A stretch of 64,000 bases of DNA from Rhodocyclaceae bacterium (GCA_008080565.1 VIKE01000018.1:47349-111348); one strand, 5' to 3'. Counted from the first letter of the stretch, positions 41,738 to 51,103 are shown. The notes: generated by a model from the sequence alone, not told the origin. A program made the numbers and translations.

Positions 41738-43689
41738 GACCAGACGGCGTGGAGAAGGATGTTGAACAGGCCGCCGACGAAGAAGGCGAAGGGGACGATG
41801 ATGGCAACCATGCCGAGGGCGACTTTGCTGCCTTGCTCCTTGACCATCATCATCAGGCTGGCGAAGCAGGGGATGAACAGGGTGATGGTGATCATGCCGA
41901 CCACGGCCTGGATCGGGCTCAACGTATGGGCCATGGCGAACAGCCCGGTGGCGCCGAAGTCGCGGCGCAGGAAGCCCATGACGAAGGCGGCCGAGGCTTC
42001 CTTGGGCAGGCCGAGCCAGCCGGAGACGAGTGGTTCGCCGGCTTCGATGATGGCGGGCAGGGCACCGGATTTGTCGAGCGAGAACATGATGAAGGTGCCG
42101 AGCAGGAAAAGCGGGATGACTTCGATCAGATACCACTTGAGCCGGCCGCCGGTTTTCTTCAACACATTGGCGAAGATCGGCAGGCGCATCGGCGGCAGTT
42201 CGGTGACCAGCGGGATGCGCCTGCCGGGGATGAGCTTGGCGGCGAGGAAGCCGGAGAGCAGCAGGATGCCGACCATGGCCAGCGCCCAGATGAGGACGGC
42301 GGTGAAGGAGACGCCGCCGAGCATGCCGAGGACGACACCGAGCTGCGCCGAGCAGGGAATGGCCAGGGCGAGCAGGAAGATGGTGATGATCCGTTCGCGC
42401 TGGCTGTGCAGGATGCGCGTGGTCAGCGTCGCCATCGTCACGCAGCCGAGGCCGAGAACCATCGGCAGCACCGCCCGGCCATTCAGCCCGATCAACGAAA
42501 ACAGCCGGTTGGCGATGACCGTCAGGCGCGGCAAATAGCCCGAATCCTCGAGCACGCCGAAGGCGACGAAAAAGGTCGTGACGATGGGCAGGATGAGCGC
42601 CAGCGCGTAGGTCATACCCATCGTCCACAGGCCGTACTGGCCGACCAGCAGTTCCTGCACCCAGCCTGGGCCGAAGACATTGGCGACGAGAGCGGTGAAG
42701 GCCGGGTTGAGGATGCCTTCGAAGAGGTCTTCTTCGAGCAGGCCAACCAGGGTTGTCGCCCCGAATACACCGACAAACTGGTAGATCAGATAGAGCACGC
42801 CGAGCAGGATGGGGACGCCCCAGACCGGATGCACGACGTATTGGCCGAGACGCTGGGAGAGCAGCGGGCTGCTCCGCACGGCGCGCTGGATGACGCTGGC
42901 GGCGAGCGCATCGGCGGCTTCGGTGCGTTCGCGGGCGAGCAGGGCGGGGAGATCGCCATCGCTGCGTTCGATTGCGTTTTTGCGCAAAATTTCCAGTTGA
43001 CCGTGGGAATCGCCGGCCTGTTCGGCCAGCCAGTCGGCGACGACGGTATCGCCGCCGAGGTAAAGAATGGCCAGCCCGCGCGCCGCCAGTTGCGGGTGCG
43101 GGGCGAGGCGGGTGATGGCTTCGGCCATGCCGGCAATGTCGGTCTCGATCTCCGGGTCGTAGCGGAGCAGCGCGCCGGCTGCACGGGCATGGCCGAGACT
43201 GCTGGTCAGTTCGCCAATGCCTTCGCCGCCGGTGGCGACGGTGGCCAGCACCGGGATGCCCAGTTCTTCGGCCAGCGCCGGGATGTTGACCACGACGCCG
43301 CGCGCCGCCGCCTCGTCGTGCATGTTGAGGGCCAGGACCATTGGCACGCCGAGTTCGGCCAGCAGCGCGGTCAAGGTCAGGGTGCGGCGCAGGTTCTTGG
43401 CGTCGCCGACCTGGACCAGGCAGCGCGACGATTCGTTGAGCAGGGCGCGCATCGTCGCTCGTTCGTCATCGCTGCGCGAGGGCAGGGCGAGCACGCCGGG
43501 GGTGTCGAGGAGCATCGCCTCGCGGTCGAAGCGGGCGCTGGCCCGGGTCACTTCGACGGTGGTCCCGGGATAGTTCGAGACGTTGACGTAGGCCCCGGTC
43601 AGGCGGTGAAAGAGGACGGATTTGCCGACGTTGGGGTGGCCGACGAGCAGGATGGCGTTGGCGGCGGAGGCAGAGGCAGAGGTGGTCAC
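41734..43689 (-). CDS. feoB: Ferrous iron transport protein B
   Basis: A 651-residue Fe(II) permease with an N-terminal G domain: G1 GHPNVGKSVLF, G3 DTPG, G4 NMHD. A helical linker follows, then two Gate regions and about eight helices (GLGCVTMATLTTRIL). It is shorter than E. coli FeoB (773 residues). The start is a GTG overlapping the upstream gene stop. A dispersed element copy (42972-43008) is translated in the linker after the G domain as HGQLEILRKNAIE. The operon TonB receptor, TlpA-like protein, FeoB, FeoA is fully overlapping. Confidence 0.93.
   Translation of the reverse strand: MTTSASASAANAILLVGHPNVGKSVLFHRLTGAYVNVSNYPGTTVEVTRASARFDREAMLLDTPGVLALPSRSDDERATMRALLNESSRCLVQVGDAKNLRRTLTLTALLAELGVPMVLALNMHDEAAARGVVVNIPALAEELGIPVLATVATGGEGIGELTSSLGHARAAGALLRYDPEIETDIAGMAEAITRLAPHPQLAARGLAILYLGGDTVVADWLAEQAGDSHGQLEILRKNAIERSDGDLPALLARERTEAADALAASVIQRAVRSSPLLSQRLGQYVVHPVWGVPILLGVLYLIYQFVGVFGATTLVGLLEEDLFEGILNPAFTALVANVFGPGWVQELLVGQYGLWTMGMTYALALILPIVTTFFVAFGVLEDSGYLPRLTVIANRLFSLIGLNGRAVLPMVLGLGCVTMATLTTRILHSQRERIITIFLLALAIPCSAQLGVVLGMLGGVSFTAVLIWALAMVGILLLSGFLAAKLIPGRRIPLVTELPPMRLPIFANVLKKTGGRLKWYLIEVIPLFLLGTFIMFSLDKSGALPAIIEAGEPLVSGWLGLPKEASAAFVMGFLRRDFGATGLFAMAHTLSPIQAVVGMITITLFIPCFASLMMMVKEQGSKVALGMVAIIVPFAFFVGGLFNILLHAVWS
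42972..43008 (+). repeat. Dispersed ~36-bp element, copy 12, inside feoB
   Basis: TTGCGTTTTTGCGCAAAATT then TCCAGTTGACCGTGGGA, the AAAATTT variant with one change in the dyad. It is in frame in the linker between the G domain and the membrane part of FeoB. Confidence 0.8.
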
Positions 43690-44207
43690 GTTGTTTCGGC
43701 TTTGGTGCAGTTGATGACGGCTTGTTCAAGCCAGTCGGAGGTGATTTCGCCGGTGCGCTGGGTGCAGGGGCGGCGCTGGTCGTCCAATACAAGGGTGTGC
43801 GGCAATGCGCCGACCCGGTTGCCGAAGCGGGCGAGCAAACCGCGTGGTTCGCCGGGGCCGTGCAGCACGTGCATGGGGGGGGTCAATGCGGCCTGTATGG
43901 CGCTGGGCGCGCCGAGTGTTTCGACCGGCTTTTGCAGGGCAATGGTGATGACGCGAACCTTGCCGCTACGGGCGAGGGCGGCCAGGGCCGGCATTTCTCT
44001 CAGGCAGGGCGGGCAGTCGGCACGCCAGAAATTGATGACCGTGGTTTGCGCCGGCAGGCGCGATAGCTGTACGAACCGGTGTCCATCCGACAGCTCGAAA
44101 TCAAGTGCCGAATTTGGCTGGTTTTCGGCGTTGACCGCAGCACAGGCCAAAAGCCCCGCCCAGAGGGCGAGGCTTGACCGGAGAGAGGTCTTTTCGAACA
44201 GGGTCAC
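43686..44207 (-). CDS. TlpA-like thioredoxin-fold lipoprotein/periplasmic protein
   Basis: A 173-residue exported thioredoxin-like protein. An N-terminal hydrophobic signal (SSLALWAGLLACAAVNA) precedes a TlpA/ResA core with the redox motif WRADCPPCLREMP. The conserved cis-Pro region may be GALPHTLVLDD. It probably reduces or shuttles thiols in the periplasm. The GTG start at 44207 overlaps the TGA of the TonB receptor (GTGA), and its own stop overlaps the feoB GTG. The signal-peptide cleavage region AAVNAENQPNSA coincides with a degenerate dispersed element. Confidence 0.85.
   Translation of the reverse strand: MTLFEKTSLRSSLALWAGLLACAAVNAENQPNSALDFELSDGHRFVQLSRLPAQTTVINFWRADCPPCLREMPALAALARSGKVRVITIALQKPVETLGAPSAIQAALTPPMHVLHGPGEPRGLLARFGNRVGALPHTLVLDDQRRPCTQRTGEITSDWLEQAVINCTKAETT
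44111..44141 (+). repeat. Dispersed element, degenerate copy 13
   Basis: AATTTGGCTGGTTTTCGGCG then TTGACCGCAG. It retains TTTGGC, a T-rich middle and GTTGACCG, and is in frame in the TlpA-like gene near the signal cleavage site. Confidence 0.4.
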
Positions 44208-46342
44208 AGGGCGAACTTTACACCGCCGTAGATGAAGCGGCCGCGATTCGGGCCCCATATCTGGGTGACGTCGATCGCCCCGCTGCCGTCGACCCACAGC
44301 ATGCTTTCCTTGTCGGACTGCTTGAAGTCGAAGACGTTGTCGACGCCGAGGAAGGCCGACCATTGTTTGTTCAGGCGGTATTCGCCACGCAGGTCGACCA
44401 CCCAGTAGTCCGGGCTCTTGTCCATCTTGCGCGTGCCGTCGAAGTTGTAGCGCGGGTTGTTGGCGTAGTCGTAGAACTTGGCGAGGTCCATCGGGCCTGT
44501 CCAGGTGCCGCGCAGCATGCCGGTCAGGGGGCCGCTTTCGTAGTCGAGACGCAGGTAGGCCCTGGTTTCCGGCCGGGCGAAGGCGAGCGTGCCGGCTTCC
44601 GAGAACTGGTACTTGAAGTGCTCGGCGGCGATCGTCGTTTCGAGGTTCGGCGTCAGCTTGTAGGTGACGGTCAGGTCGCCGCCAATGACGGTGACTTTAT
44701 CCCGGGCCGAGGTAAATAGCGTGACGGCCTGTTCGCCCGGAGCGCCGGAACAGGCGCCAATGACGCCGGCGTTGTCGCATTGGCCCGAATCGAGCAAGGC
44801 CATGTTCTTGATCCGGTTGTAGTTCAGGGAGCCCACCCAGGCCAGCCGGTCTTCGGCGTAAGACAGCGCGTACGAGGCGTTGTCGGAGATTTCAGCCTTG
44901 TCGATGTTACGTACGATGCGCGTGGTGTCGAGGATGCCGTGGTCCTGCTCGAAGAACGAGGTGGGGGCACGGAATCCGCGGCCAACCGCAAAGCGGCTGT
45001 TCAGTTCGTGGTTGTGGTTCCACAGCACGTTGAAGCGCGGACTGGTGATGCCGCCAAAGACATTGTGCTTGTCGTAGCGCACCGAGCCGTTGACCTCGAC
45101 CACACCCTCCAGAAAGCTGTGGTAGCCCTGCAGGAAAACGCCCGGGGTGCGGTACTTGTAATTGTCGATGCCGTTGTTTGGCGTGCCGCTGGCATCGGTG
45201 CCGACGCTGGCCAAATCTTCGTAACGATAGGTCACGCCGGTCGTCACCAGCGTTTCGCCGAGCGGTTGCTGGGTGCTGGCCTCAAGGTAATACTGGGTCT
45301 GGTCGGCTTTGTAGACGGCCTTCTCGTAGAACGAGTCCTGCTTGTGTTTGGCGTAACCGACGGCGAAACGCATGGTTCCGTCACCCAGCTTGTGGGTGGC
45401 GCTGGAAACGAACTGCTTGCGGTCGGTGAAAATGATTTCCGACATGCCGGCCAGGCCGTCGGTGTAGTCCTGGGTCAGGCCGGTATCAGGGACGATCCAG
45501 CCGCCGGCATAGGGCGAACCATTTTGACCCTTGCTCCAGTCGAACGGATTGCCACTGCCGTTGGCCTTGACGCCGTTGTAATCGGTGCCCATGGCGCCGC
45601 CCATGCGCTTTTCATCGACGATGTCGAAGCGGCCCTTGACCTTGAAGCCGCCAAGATCATCGACGAAGAAGCCGATGCCGCCCAGGTTGCGCTTGTAGCC
45701 GGTGTATTCGGAAATCCGGTTGTCGTCGCCGTCGACCGTGTCATGCTGGTTGTGATTGAAATTGGCAGTCAGGGCGCCGCCCTGGAATGCCTTGGCGCCG
45801 AACAGGTCGGTATTCAGGTGGCCATAGGAGCCGAATTGCTGGTTGATCAGCAATTCATCCTTGGTCGGGCGACGGGTGACGATATTGACCGAGCCGGCCA
45901 ATGCCTCCGGGGCGATCAGGCTGGTGCCGGCGCCGCGCGAGATGTCGATGCGCTCCAGGCCGCCGAGGCTGACGCTATCCAGGCCGTAGGCCGTAGACAC
46001 TGACGAGAAAATGGGGATGCCGTCGATGAGCAGCGTGGTGTAGCGACCGGGCAGGTTGTTGAGGACGACATTGCGCACGTTGCAGATCGAGCACTCGACC
46101 TGCATGGAGATGCCGGGGCGCTTGTCGAGTGCTTCGGTCAGCATCGTGGCGCCGGTTTTTTCCAGCTCACGGGCGCCCAGCGATTCGGTAGCGATGATTT
46201 CATCACGCAGCACCGGCTTGGCGCCGGTTGTCTTGCCGCTGCTGACGGTGACTTCGCCCAATTGCTTGTCGGCGATTGCGGTGCCGGAAAAGGCGAGCGA
46301 AAGCGCGGCCACCAAGGGTGTTAGATGTAATTTGATTTTCAT
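44204..46342 (-). CDS. TonB-dependent receptor with CxxC plug motif
   Basis: A 712-residue outer-membrane receptor. Signal peptide ends near SGTAIADKQ; the TonB box is likely GEVTVSSG. The plug carries VECSICNVRNVVLNNLPG and LLIDGIPIFSSVSTAYGL. The CxxC and the LIDG-P-FSS-YGL string mark a BtuB-like subgroup that often carries paired cysteines. The barrel ends in GRFIYGGVKFAL. Being the first gene of an operon with a periplasmic CxxC protein and FeoB/FeoA suggests uptake of an iron source reduced or handled through thiols. Start ATG has GGGAGGCGGAA. Confidence 0.9.
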   Translation of the reverse strand: MKIKLHLTPLVAALSLAFSGTAIADKQLGEVTVSSGKTTGAKPVLRDEIIATESLGARELEKTGATMLTEALDKRPGISMQVECSICNVRNVVLNNLPGRYTTLLIDGIPIFSSVSTAYGLDSVSLGGLERIDISRGAGTSLIAPEALAGSVNIVTRRPTKDELLINQQFGSYGHLNTDLFGAKAFQGGALTANFNHNQHDTVDGDDNRISEYTGYKRNLGGIGFFVDDLGGFKVKGRFDIVDEKRMGGAMGTDYNGVKANGSGNPFDWSKGQNGSPYAGGWIVPDTGLTQDYTDGLAGMSEIIFTDRKQFVSSATHKLGDGTMRFAVGYAKHKQDSFYEKAVYKADQTQYYLEASTQQPLGETLVTTGVTYRYEDLASVGTDASGTPNNGIDNYKYRTPGVFLQGYHSFLEGVVEVNGSVRYDKHNVFGGITSPRFNVLWNHNHELNSRFAVGRGFRAPTSFFEQDHGILDTTRIVRNIDKAEISDNASYALSYAEDRLAWVGSLNYNRIKNMALLDSGQCDNAGVIGACSGAPGEQAVTLFTSARDKVTVIGGDLTVTYKLTPNLETTIAAEHFKYQFSEAGTLAFARPETRAYLRLDYESGPLTGMLRGTWTGPMDLAKFYDYANNPRYNFDGTRKMDKSPDYWVVDLRGEYRLNKQWSAFLGVDNVFDFKQSDKESMLWVDGSGAIDVTQIWGPNRGRFIYGGVKFAL

Positions 46343-46420
46343 TTCCGCCTCCCTGCGGTTTTTGAAAAGTACGTGCGATACCTGGGGTGATCGCCGTAAA
46401 TACTTGGCTGGCCGCCGCCC

Positions 46421-46846
46421 TTATTGCGCTCCCTGGCCTGGCTGCGTGACGAAACCGATCTTGGTCAGCCCGGCCCGACGCGCCGCGCTCATCGTTTCGG
46501 CTACCGTTTCGTAGCGCGTCGCGCGGTCGGCGCGCAGGTGCATTTCGACCTTGGCATCCTGCGCCACGGCATCGCGGAAGCGGGCTTCGAGGCTGCTTTG
46601 GTCAACCGCCTCGGCAGCGACAAAAACATGGTTGTCGGCATCGATGCTGACCTGCAGGGTCAGCGGCTTTTCCGGGGTTGGCGTGCTCGAGGCGCGGGGC
46701 AGGTCGACTGGCACCTGATGCGTCATGAGCGGCGCGGTGATGATGAAGATGATCAGCAAAACCAGCATCACATCAACGAGCGGCGTCATGTTGATTTCCG
46801 CCGTCGGCATCTGGTGGTTCTGCGAATTGAAGCTGCCCATGGCCAT
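46421..46846 (-). CDS. exbD: Biopolymer transport protein ExbD
   Basis: A 141-residue ExbD/TolR-type protein with one N-terminal helix. INMTPLVDVMLVLLIIFIIT contains the essential Asp of the proton channel. The periplasmic part has VPVDLPRAS and IDADNHVFVAAEAVD. It energises TonB-dependent receptors together with ExbB and TonB. The start overlaps the ancestral exbB stop region by a few bases. Because exbB is broken just upstream, translation of exbD may be affected. Confidence 0.93.
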   Translation of the reverse strand: MAMGSFNSQNHQMPTAEINMTPLVDVMLVLLIIFIITAPLMTHQVPVDLPRASSTPTPEKPLTLQVSIDADNHVFVAAEAVDQSSLEARFRDAVAQDAKVEMHLRADRATRYETVAETMSAARRAGLTKIGFVTQPGQGAQ

Positions 46847-46847
46847 G

Positions 46848-47611
46848 TTATGCCGCCTCCGTCGCTACGCGGGCACGCATCGGGTGGATCTGCGCGCTGT
46901 TGGCGACAAACGGCTTGCCGACCGTGAAGAAGGCATGCAGGTCGTGCGCGAAGGCATCGAGATCGGCCAGGATGACGCGGTTGGCGCGGGTGAAGGCGTT
47001 GTAGGCGAAGACGGCGGGCAGCGCGACGGCTAGGCGAAGACGGCGGGCAGCGCGACGGCGAGGCCGGCGGCGGTCATGATCAGCGCTTCACCGACCGGGC
47101 CGGCGACTTTCTCCAGCGCCGCCTGACCGGACAGGCCGATGGCGACCAGCGCGTGATAGATGCCCCAGACGGTGCCGAGCAGGCCGACGAAAGGTGCCGT
47201 GGCGCCGGTCGTGGCGAGCAGGGTCAGGCCGTTTTCCATACCAGCTTGGGTCGTGGAAAGCTGCTGGCGCAAGGCGCGCTCCATCTGCTCGGCCGGGTCG
47301 AATCGCGAGGCGAGGCGGCCGGTGACGGCTTCACAGTCGTTGTTGCAGCCATTGGCCTGGGTCGCCAGCTGAGCGTAAGGGCTGTCCTTGCCGGCCTGGT
47401 TGAGCAAGGCAATGCCGTCGCTGACGCTGCTTGCCGACCAGAAGGCGCCAAGCGCTTTGGCGGCGCGACGGACCATCCACCAATCGACGGCCTTGGCCAG
47501 GATCAGGTACCAGCTGATCATGGACATGATGGCGAGAATGATGGCGACGGCGTGCGAAATGGTGTCGCCGCTGGCCCACAGGTGTGCGAAACCGAACGAG
47601 TTTTCCTGCAT
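46848..47611 (-). pseudogene. exbB: exbB interrupted by a 29-bp tandem duplication
   Basis: ExbB, the proton-channel subunit energising TonB. The open frame begins MQENSFGFAHLWASGD and carries the usual helices (LAIMSMISWYLILAKAVDWW; GLTLLATTGATAPFVGLLGT; LIMTAAGLAVALPAVFA) but stops at TAG 47030-47032 after 193 residues. Two identical 29-bp units (47002-47030 and 47031-47059) shift the frame. Removing one restores YNAFTRANRVILADLDAF and a stop at 46848-46850, a 244-residue protein of normal length. The truncated product still has three helices but lacks the C-terminal cytoplasmic part. Confidence 0.88.
47002..47059. repeat. Perfect 29-bp tandem duplication in exbB
   Basis: Each unit starts TAGGCGAAGACGG and ends CAGCGCGACGGC; the units abut with no spacer. 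The length is not a multiple of three, so it breaks the frame. Confidence 0.95.
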
Positions 47612-47613
47612 TT

Positions 47614-48249
47614 TTATTGCTCCAATTTGAAAATAATGGGGACCAGCACCCAGCTCTGGACGGCGATATCGCCACGCTTGGCCGGTATGAATTTCCAGTT
47701 GCGAACTGTTTTTTGCGCTGACTCGTCGAGTCGCTGGCTGCCTGACGAGGTCCTGATTTCGACGCTGTCGGCGGAGCCTTGCGGATTGACCGAAACGCGC
47801 AGGATGACCTTGCCTTCCTCGCCCATGCGGCGGGAGAGCGGCGGGTAGGCGGGGGCCGGATTCTTGAGGTAATCGGCATCGAAACGGGCGAGACTGACTG
47901 GCTCGGCCGGTGGGGCAACCGGCTTGGCTTCGGCGGGGGCGGCGACCACGGCGGCAGGCGCCGGAACATTGCTCTGGGTGGCCTCGACGACCGGCGCGGC
48001 GGCCTTCGGGGCCGGCGTTTGCGGCGTCTTGACCGCGACCGGTTTGGTCATCGGCAAGGGCTTGGCCACCGGCTCTTTCTTGATTTCCTGCGTTTCGAGC
48101 AAATCAACGACAAGCGGGATTTCCATGATCTGCGGTACCACCGTTTTGGCCGCCAGAATGAGCAGGAAAACACCGACATGCAGGCCAACCACTGCGGTCA
48201 GCAGGCCGCTGCGCTGGAAGGGTGAAGGGCGGGATAGTGTGTAGCTCAT
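47614..48249 (-). CDS. tonB: Energy transducer TonB
   Basis: A 211-residue TonB. One N-terminal anchor (LLTAVVGLHVGVFLLILAAK), a Pro/Lys/Ala-rich periplasmic spacer (KKEPVAKPLPMTKPVAVK) and the C-terminal domain (AYPPLSRRMGEEGKVILRV...SSGSQRLDESAQKTV) that contacts receptor TonB boxes. It lies 2 bp upstream of exbB and about 100 bp downstream of hemP on the same strand. It presumably serves the three TonB receptors of the window. Confidence 0.93.
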   Translation of the reverse strand: MSYTLSRPSPFQRSGLLTAVVGLHVGVFLLILAAKTVVPQIMEIPLVVDLLETQEIKKEPVAKPLPMTKPVAVKTPQTPAPKAAAPVVEATQSNVPAPAAVVAAPAEAKPVAPPAEPVSLARFDADYLKNPAPAYPPLSRRMGEEGKVILRVSVNPQGSADSVEIRTSSGSQRLDESAQKTVRNWKFIPAKRGDIAVQSWVLVPIIFKLEQ

Positions 48250-48348
48250 GGTTGATTTTTCAGGTTTTGCCGGCTGTCTCGGAAAAAACCCTTGGCTCGC
48301 TGGCTTGTGCTGGCTGGCTATGGGAACGAGAGGTGCAACGGAGAGAAA

Positions 48349-48525
48349 CTATTTGGTCAGGATCAGTTTGTTTTCGCGGGTGACGCGCAGCAGGTAGCGC
48401 TGTCCCGCGTGTTCGATCTCGACCGTCGTGGCGCCGCCGAGAATCTTTTCACTATCGATCCGCGGGCGGGTTTCGGTTTTCTCGGCGGGCGGGGTGGGCT
48501 CGGGAGAGGGGGGCTGCGGGTTCAT
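48349..48525 (-). CDS. hemP: Hemin uptake protein HemP
   Basis: A 58-residue cytoplasmic protein with a Pro/Glu-rich start (MNPQPPSPEPTPPAEK), then the HemP signature RIDSEKILGG and the C-terminal YLLRVTRENKLILTK. The role is poorly defined; related HemP proteins activate heme-uptake transcription in some bacteria. It lies between the tonB genes and the Fur palindrome at 48594-48610, so it is the first gene of a hemP-tonB-exbB-exbD unit. ATG 48525 follows AGGCACC. Confidence 0.88.
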   Translation of the reverse strand: MNPQPPSPEPTPPAEKTETRPRIDSEKILGGATTVEIEHAGQRYLLRVTRENKLILTK

Positions 48526-48593
48526 GGTAGGTGCCTATTGCAAACAAGAATTGGTCGCATCTTCTCGTGGATGAGAATTGATGTCAAATATTA

Positions 48594-48648
48594 TTGCGAA
48601 TCATTCGCAACAGTATTGATGTGTTGTTGCAAATGCGATACATTCGCA
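48594..48648. promoter_or_regulatory. Fur boxes in the divergent hemP / siderophore-receptor region
   Basis: TTGCGAATCATTCGCAA (48594-48610) is a perfect 8-1-8 palindrome. A second site, ATGCGATACATTCGCAT, starts near 48633. They are 69-110 bp from the hemP start and about 200-235 bp from the Fiu-like receptor start. The half-site TGCGAAT is the same as at bfd. Confidence 0.75.
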
Positions 48649-48843
48649 TCGACGTTGATCGACTAGCCAGCCGCTTTCCTGCCCGCCATGTCTTGAAGTG
48701 CGTTCAAGGGGGTTTCTCCGCGGGTTTTGTCCGACTGCTTTGTCGGTTATCGGCGCGTGACTGTTTCGCCCCTCGAACATCTATTGTTCGGCAAGCCAGC
48801 CTCCATGCCAGCCAGCCATTTCTGACTCGACAGAGGACCGCTT

Positions 48844-51051
48844 GTGAAAAATAACTATCCGAAGTTTCAGGTGCGTGGGGTATCGCCTGCACCGTTCCGT
48901 GGCGGGCGACATGCCGGCCTGTTGCCGCTGGGGGCGGCTGTCGTTGCCGGTTTGCTCGGCGTGGCGGATGCGTCCGCAGCCGAGGAGCAGACGCTGGCGC
49001 CGGTCACCGTCAAGGCGACCGCCGAGCAGCAGGACGGTTACCGGGCCAGCAAGACGCGCGTCGGCAAGGTGGTGCAGGATCCGCACGACGTACCGCAGGC
49101 GATCACGACCATTACCCGTGCCCTGATGGAAGAGCAGGAGGCGAATTCGCTGCGCGAGGCGCTGCGCAATGTCTCCGGCCTGTCTTTTAATGCTGCCGAG
49201 GGCGGCCGCTCCGGCGACAACATGATGTTGCGCGGCTTCTACACCTTTGGCGATATGTACCTCGACGGTATTCGCGATACCGCCCAGTACAACCGCGAGG
49301 TGTTCAATACCGAGCAGGTCGATGTCCTGCGCGGCGCGGCGGCCATGCTGTTCGGGCGCGGCCAGGCTGGTGGCGTGATCAATCAGGTGAGCAAGACGCC
49401 GATGCTGTATGGCATCAACAAGGCCAGCATCGGCATCGGCAGCAATGAATACTTTGAAGCAAAGGCTGATTTGAATCAGCGGATTGGCGATAACACGGCG
49501 TTTCGCATCAACTTCATGACGCGTGACGAGGGCAGCTCGCGGAGCAACCCGGTGACCGGAACGACGCCGGAAATCCATCGTCAGGGTTTTGCGCCGAGCA
49601 TTGCTTTCGGCTTGGGAACGGCTCATGAGGTGACCTTGAGTCACTTGTATCTGGCCACCCAGGACCGGGCCGATTACGGCGTGCCTTTCGACACTGCGAT
49701 CAAGCGCCCAAATTCCGGCTACGCCAAGTCGGGCGCCTTCTGGGGCGTTGATGGCACTTTCGACGACAGTGAAACCAACATCACGACGCTCAACTACCTG
49801 TTCACGCTGTCGGCGGATACCCAGTGGCGGACGGTGCTTCGTTCGAGCAATTACAAGCGTTCATATTGGGCGTCGGCGCCGGGTAGTGCAGCGTCGTTCG
49901 CCACCGGCGGTGGCGCCAAGACGCGGCAGACGGATACCGACAACCTGGTGATCCAGAGCGATCTCAATACGCGCTTCAACCTCCTCGGCATGAAGCACGA
50001 ACTGGTCACCGGCGTTGAATATCTGAAGGAAGAGGCCAAGCGCTGGGCGCTGGCGAATGTCGGCAACAACGGCATCTTTTTCAAGGACGTGGTTGGCTTC
50101 ACCAATAGCGCGACTGGCCAACTGATCGACACCCGACCAGCCAATACCTATCAGGGTGAAACCTTCAGTGCCTACGTCCAGGATGCGGTGGAATTCATTC
50201 CGGACTGGAAACTGACCGGTGGCATTCGTCGCGACGAAATGCGCTCGGACTACGTGACGGTGGCCCGGACTGGCACATCGACGATGACGACGACGGCGTA
50301 TTCCGGCGACTTTGGCGAGAACAGCTACCGCGTTGGCCTGTCCTGGCAGCCGCGGGCCGATTCGCACTACTACCTGGGATGGAGTGATTCCTTCAGCCCG
50401 ACGGCCGATTTGTACCAGCTTTCCGGCAGCCAGTATCCGGCCGAGCGCTCGGCAGTGACCGAGCTGGGCGCCAAGTGGTTGCTGCTCGATGGCAACCTGG
50501 CTTTCCGTGCCGCTCTCTACCACGCCGTCAAGGAGTGGGAACGCAATACCGATCTGGAATCGACGGCCTCAATCCTGACCCGCAAGCGTCAGTCGGACGG
50601 CCTGGAGCTCGAACTGGCCGGTCGCATCACCGACAACTGGGAGGTCTTCGGCGGCCTGTCTCTGATCGACGCAGAAATCCTCCAGGTTGCGCCGGGTAAC
50701 GGCAACCCGAACTTTGTCGGGCAGGAGCCGCGCAATACGCCGAAGCGGACGGTCAACCTGTGGACAACCTATCGCCTGCCGATGGGCTTCAAGGTCGGCG
50801 GCGGTGCTGAGTACAAGAGCAAGCGCTACGGCGGCGCACCGACCGGCACGGCGGCTTTCAATCCGAACACCGTGCCGTCCTACATCCGCTGGGATGCGAT
50901 GGTGACCTACGAGCAGCCGAAATACGCGATCAAGTTCAATGTCCAGAACATCTTTGACAAGCTGTATTACGACGCGCTCTACGACAACGGTGGCTTCACC
51001 GTTCCCGGCCAGGCACGCCGTTTCATCCTGAGTGGCGAGTTCAAGTTCTAA
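48844..51051 (+). CDS. Catecholate siderophore receptor, Fiu-like
   Basis: A 735-residue outer-membrane TonB-dependent receptor. It has a signal peptide ending near DASAAEEQ, the TonB box LAPVTVKAT, and plug motifs DVPQAITTITRALMEEQ, LREALRNVSGLSFNAAEGG, DNMMLRGFYTFGDMYLDGIRD and VLRGAAAMLFGRGQAGGVIN typical of Fiu/CirA-type catecholate receptors. The barrel ends in FILSGEFKF. Start is a GTG at 48844 with AGAGGAC upstream. Divergent from hemP with shared Fur-like boxes; a terminator follows. Confidence 0.92.
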   Translation: MKNNYPKFQVRGVSPAPFRGGRHAGLLPLGAAVVAGLLGVADASAAEEQTLAPVTVKATAEQQDGYRASKTRVGKVVQDPHDVPQAITTITRALMEEQEANSLREALRNVSGLSFNAAEGGRSGDNMMLRGFYTFGDMYLDGIRDTAQYNREVFNTEQVDVLRGAAAMLFGRGQAGGVINQVSKTPMLYGINKASIGIGSNEYFEAKADLNQRIGDNTAFRINFMTRDEGSSRSNPVTGTTPEIHRQGFAPSIAFGLGTAHEVTLSHLYLATQDRADYGVPFDTAIKRPNSGYAKSGAFWGVDGTFDDSETNITTLNYLFTLSADTQWRTVLRSSNYKRSYWASAPGSAASFATGGGAKTRQTDTDNLVIQSDLNTRFNLLGMKHELVTGVEYLKEEAKRWALANVGNNGIFFKDVVGFTNSATGQLIDTRPANTYQGETFSAYVQDAVEFIPDWKLTGGIRRDEMRSDYVTVARTGTSTMTTTAYSGDFGENSYRVGLSWQPRADSHYYLGWSDSFSPTADLYQLSGSQYPAERSAVTELGAKWLLLDGNLAFRAALYHAVKEWERNTDLESTASILTRKRQSDGLELELAGRITDNWEVFGGLSLIDAEILQVAPGNGNPNFVGQEPRNTPKRTVNLWTTYRLPMGFKVGGGAEYKSKRYGGAPTGTAAFNPNTVPSYIRWDAMVTYEQPKYAIKFNVQNIFDKLYYDALYDNGGFTVPGQARRFILSGEFKF

Positions 51052-51062
51052 GTTGTGGCTGA

Positions 51063-51092
51063 GCAGCCCCGTCTGTGGACGGGGCTTTTTCG
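51063..51092 (+). terminator. Rho-independent terminator after the Fiu-like receptor
   Basis: AGCCCCGTC / GACGGGGCT around TGTG, followed by TTTTT, 12 bp after the receptor stop. Confidence 0.88.
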
Positions 51093-51103
51093 AACCAGCC
51101 GGC

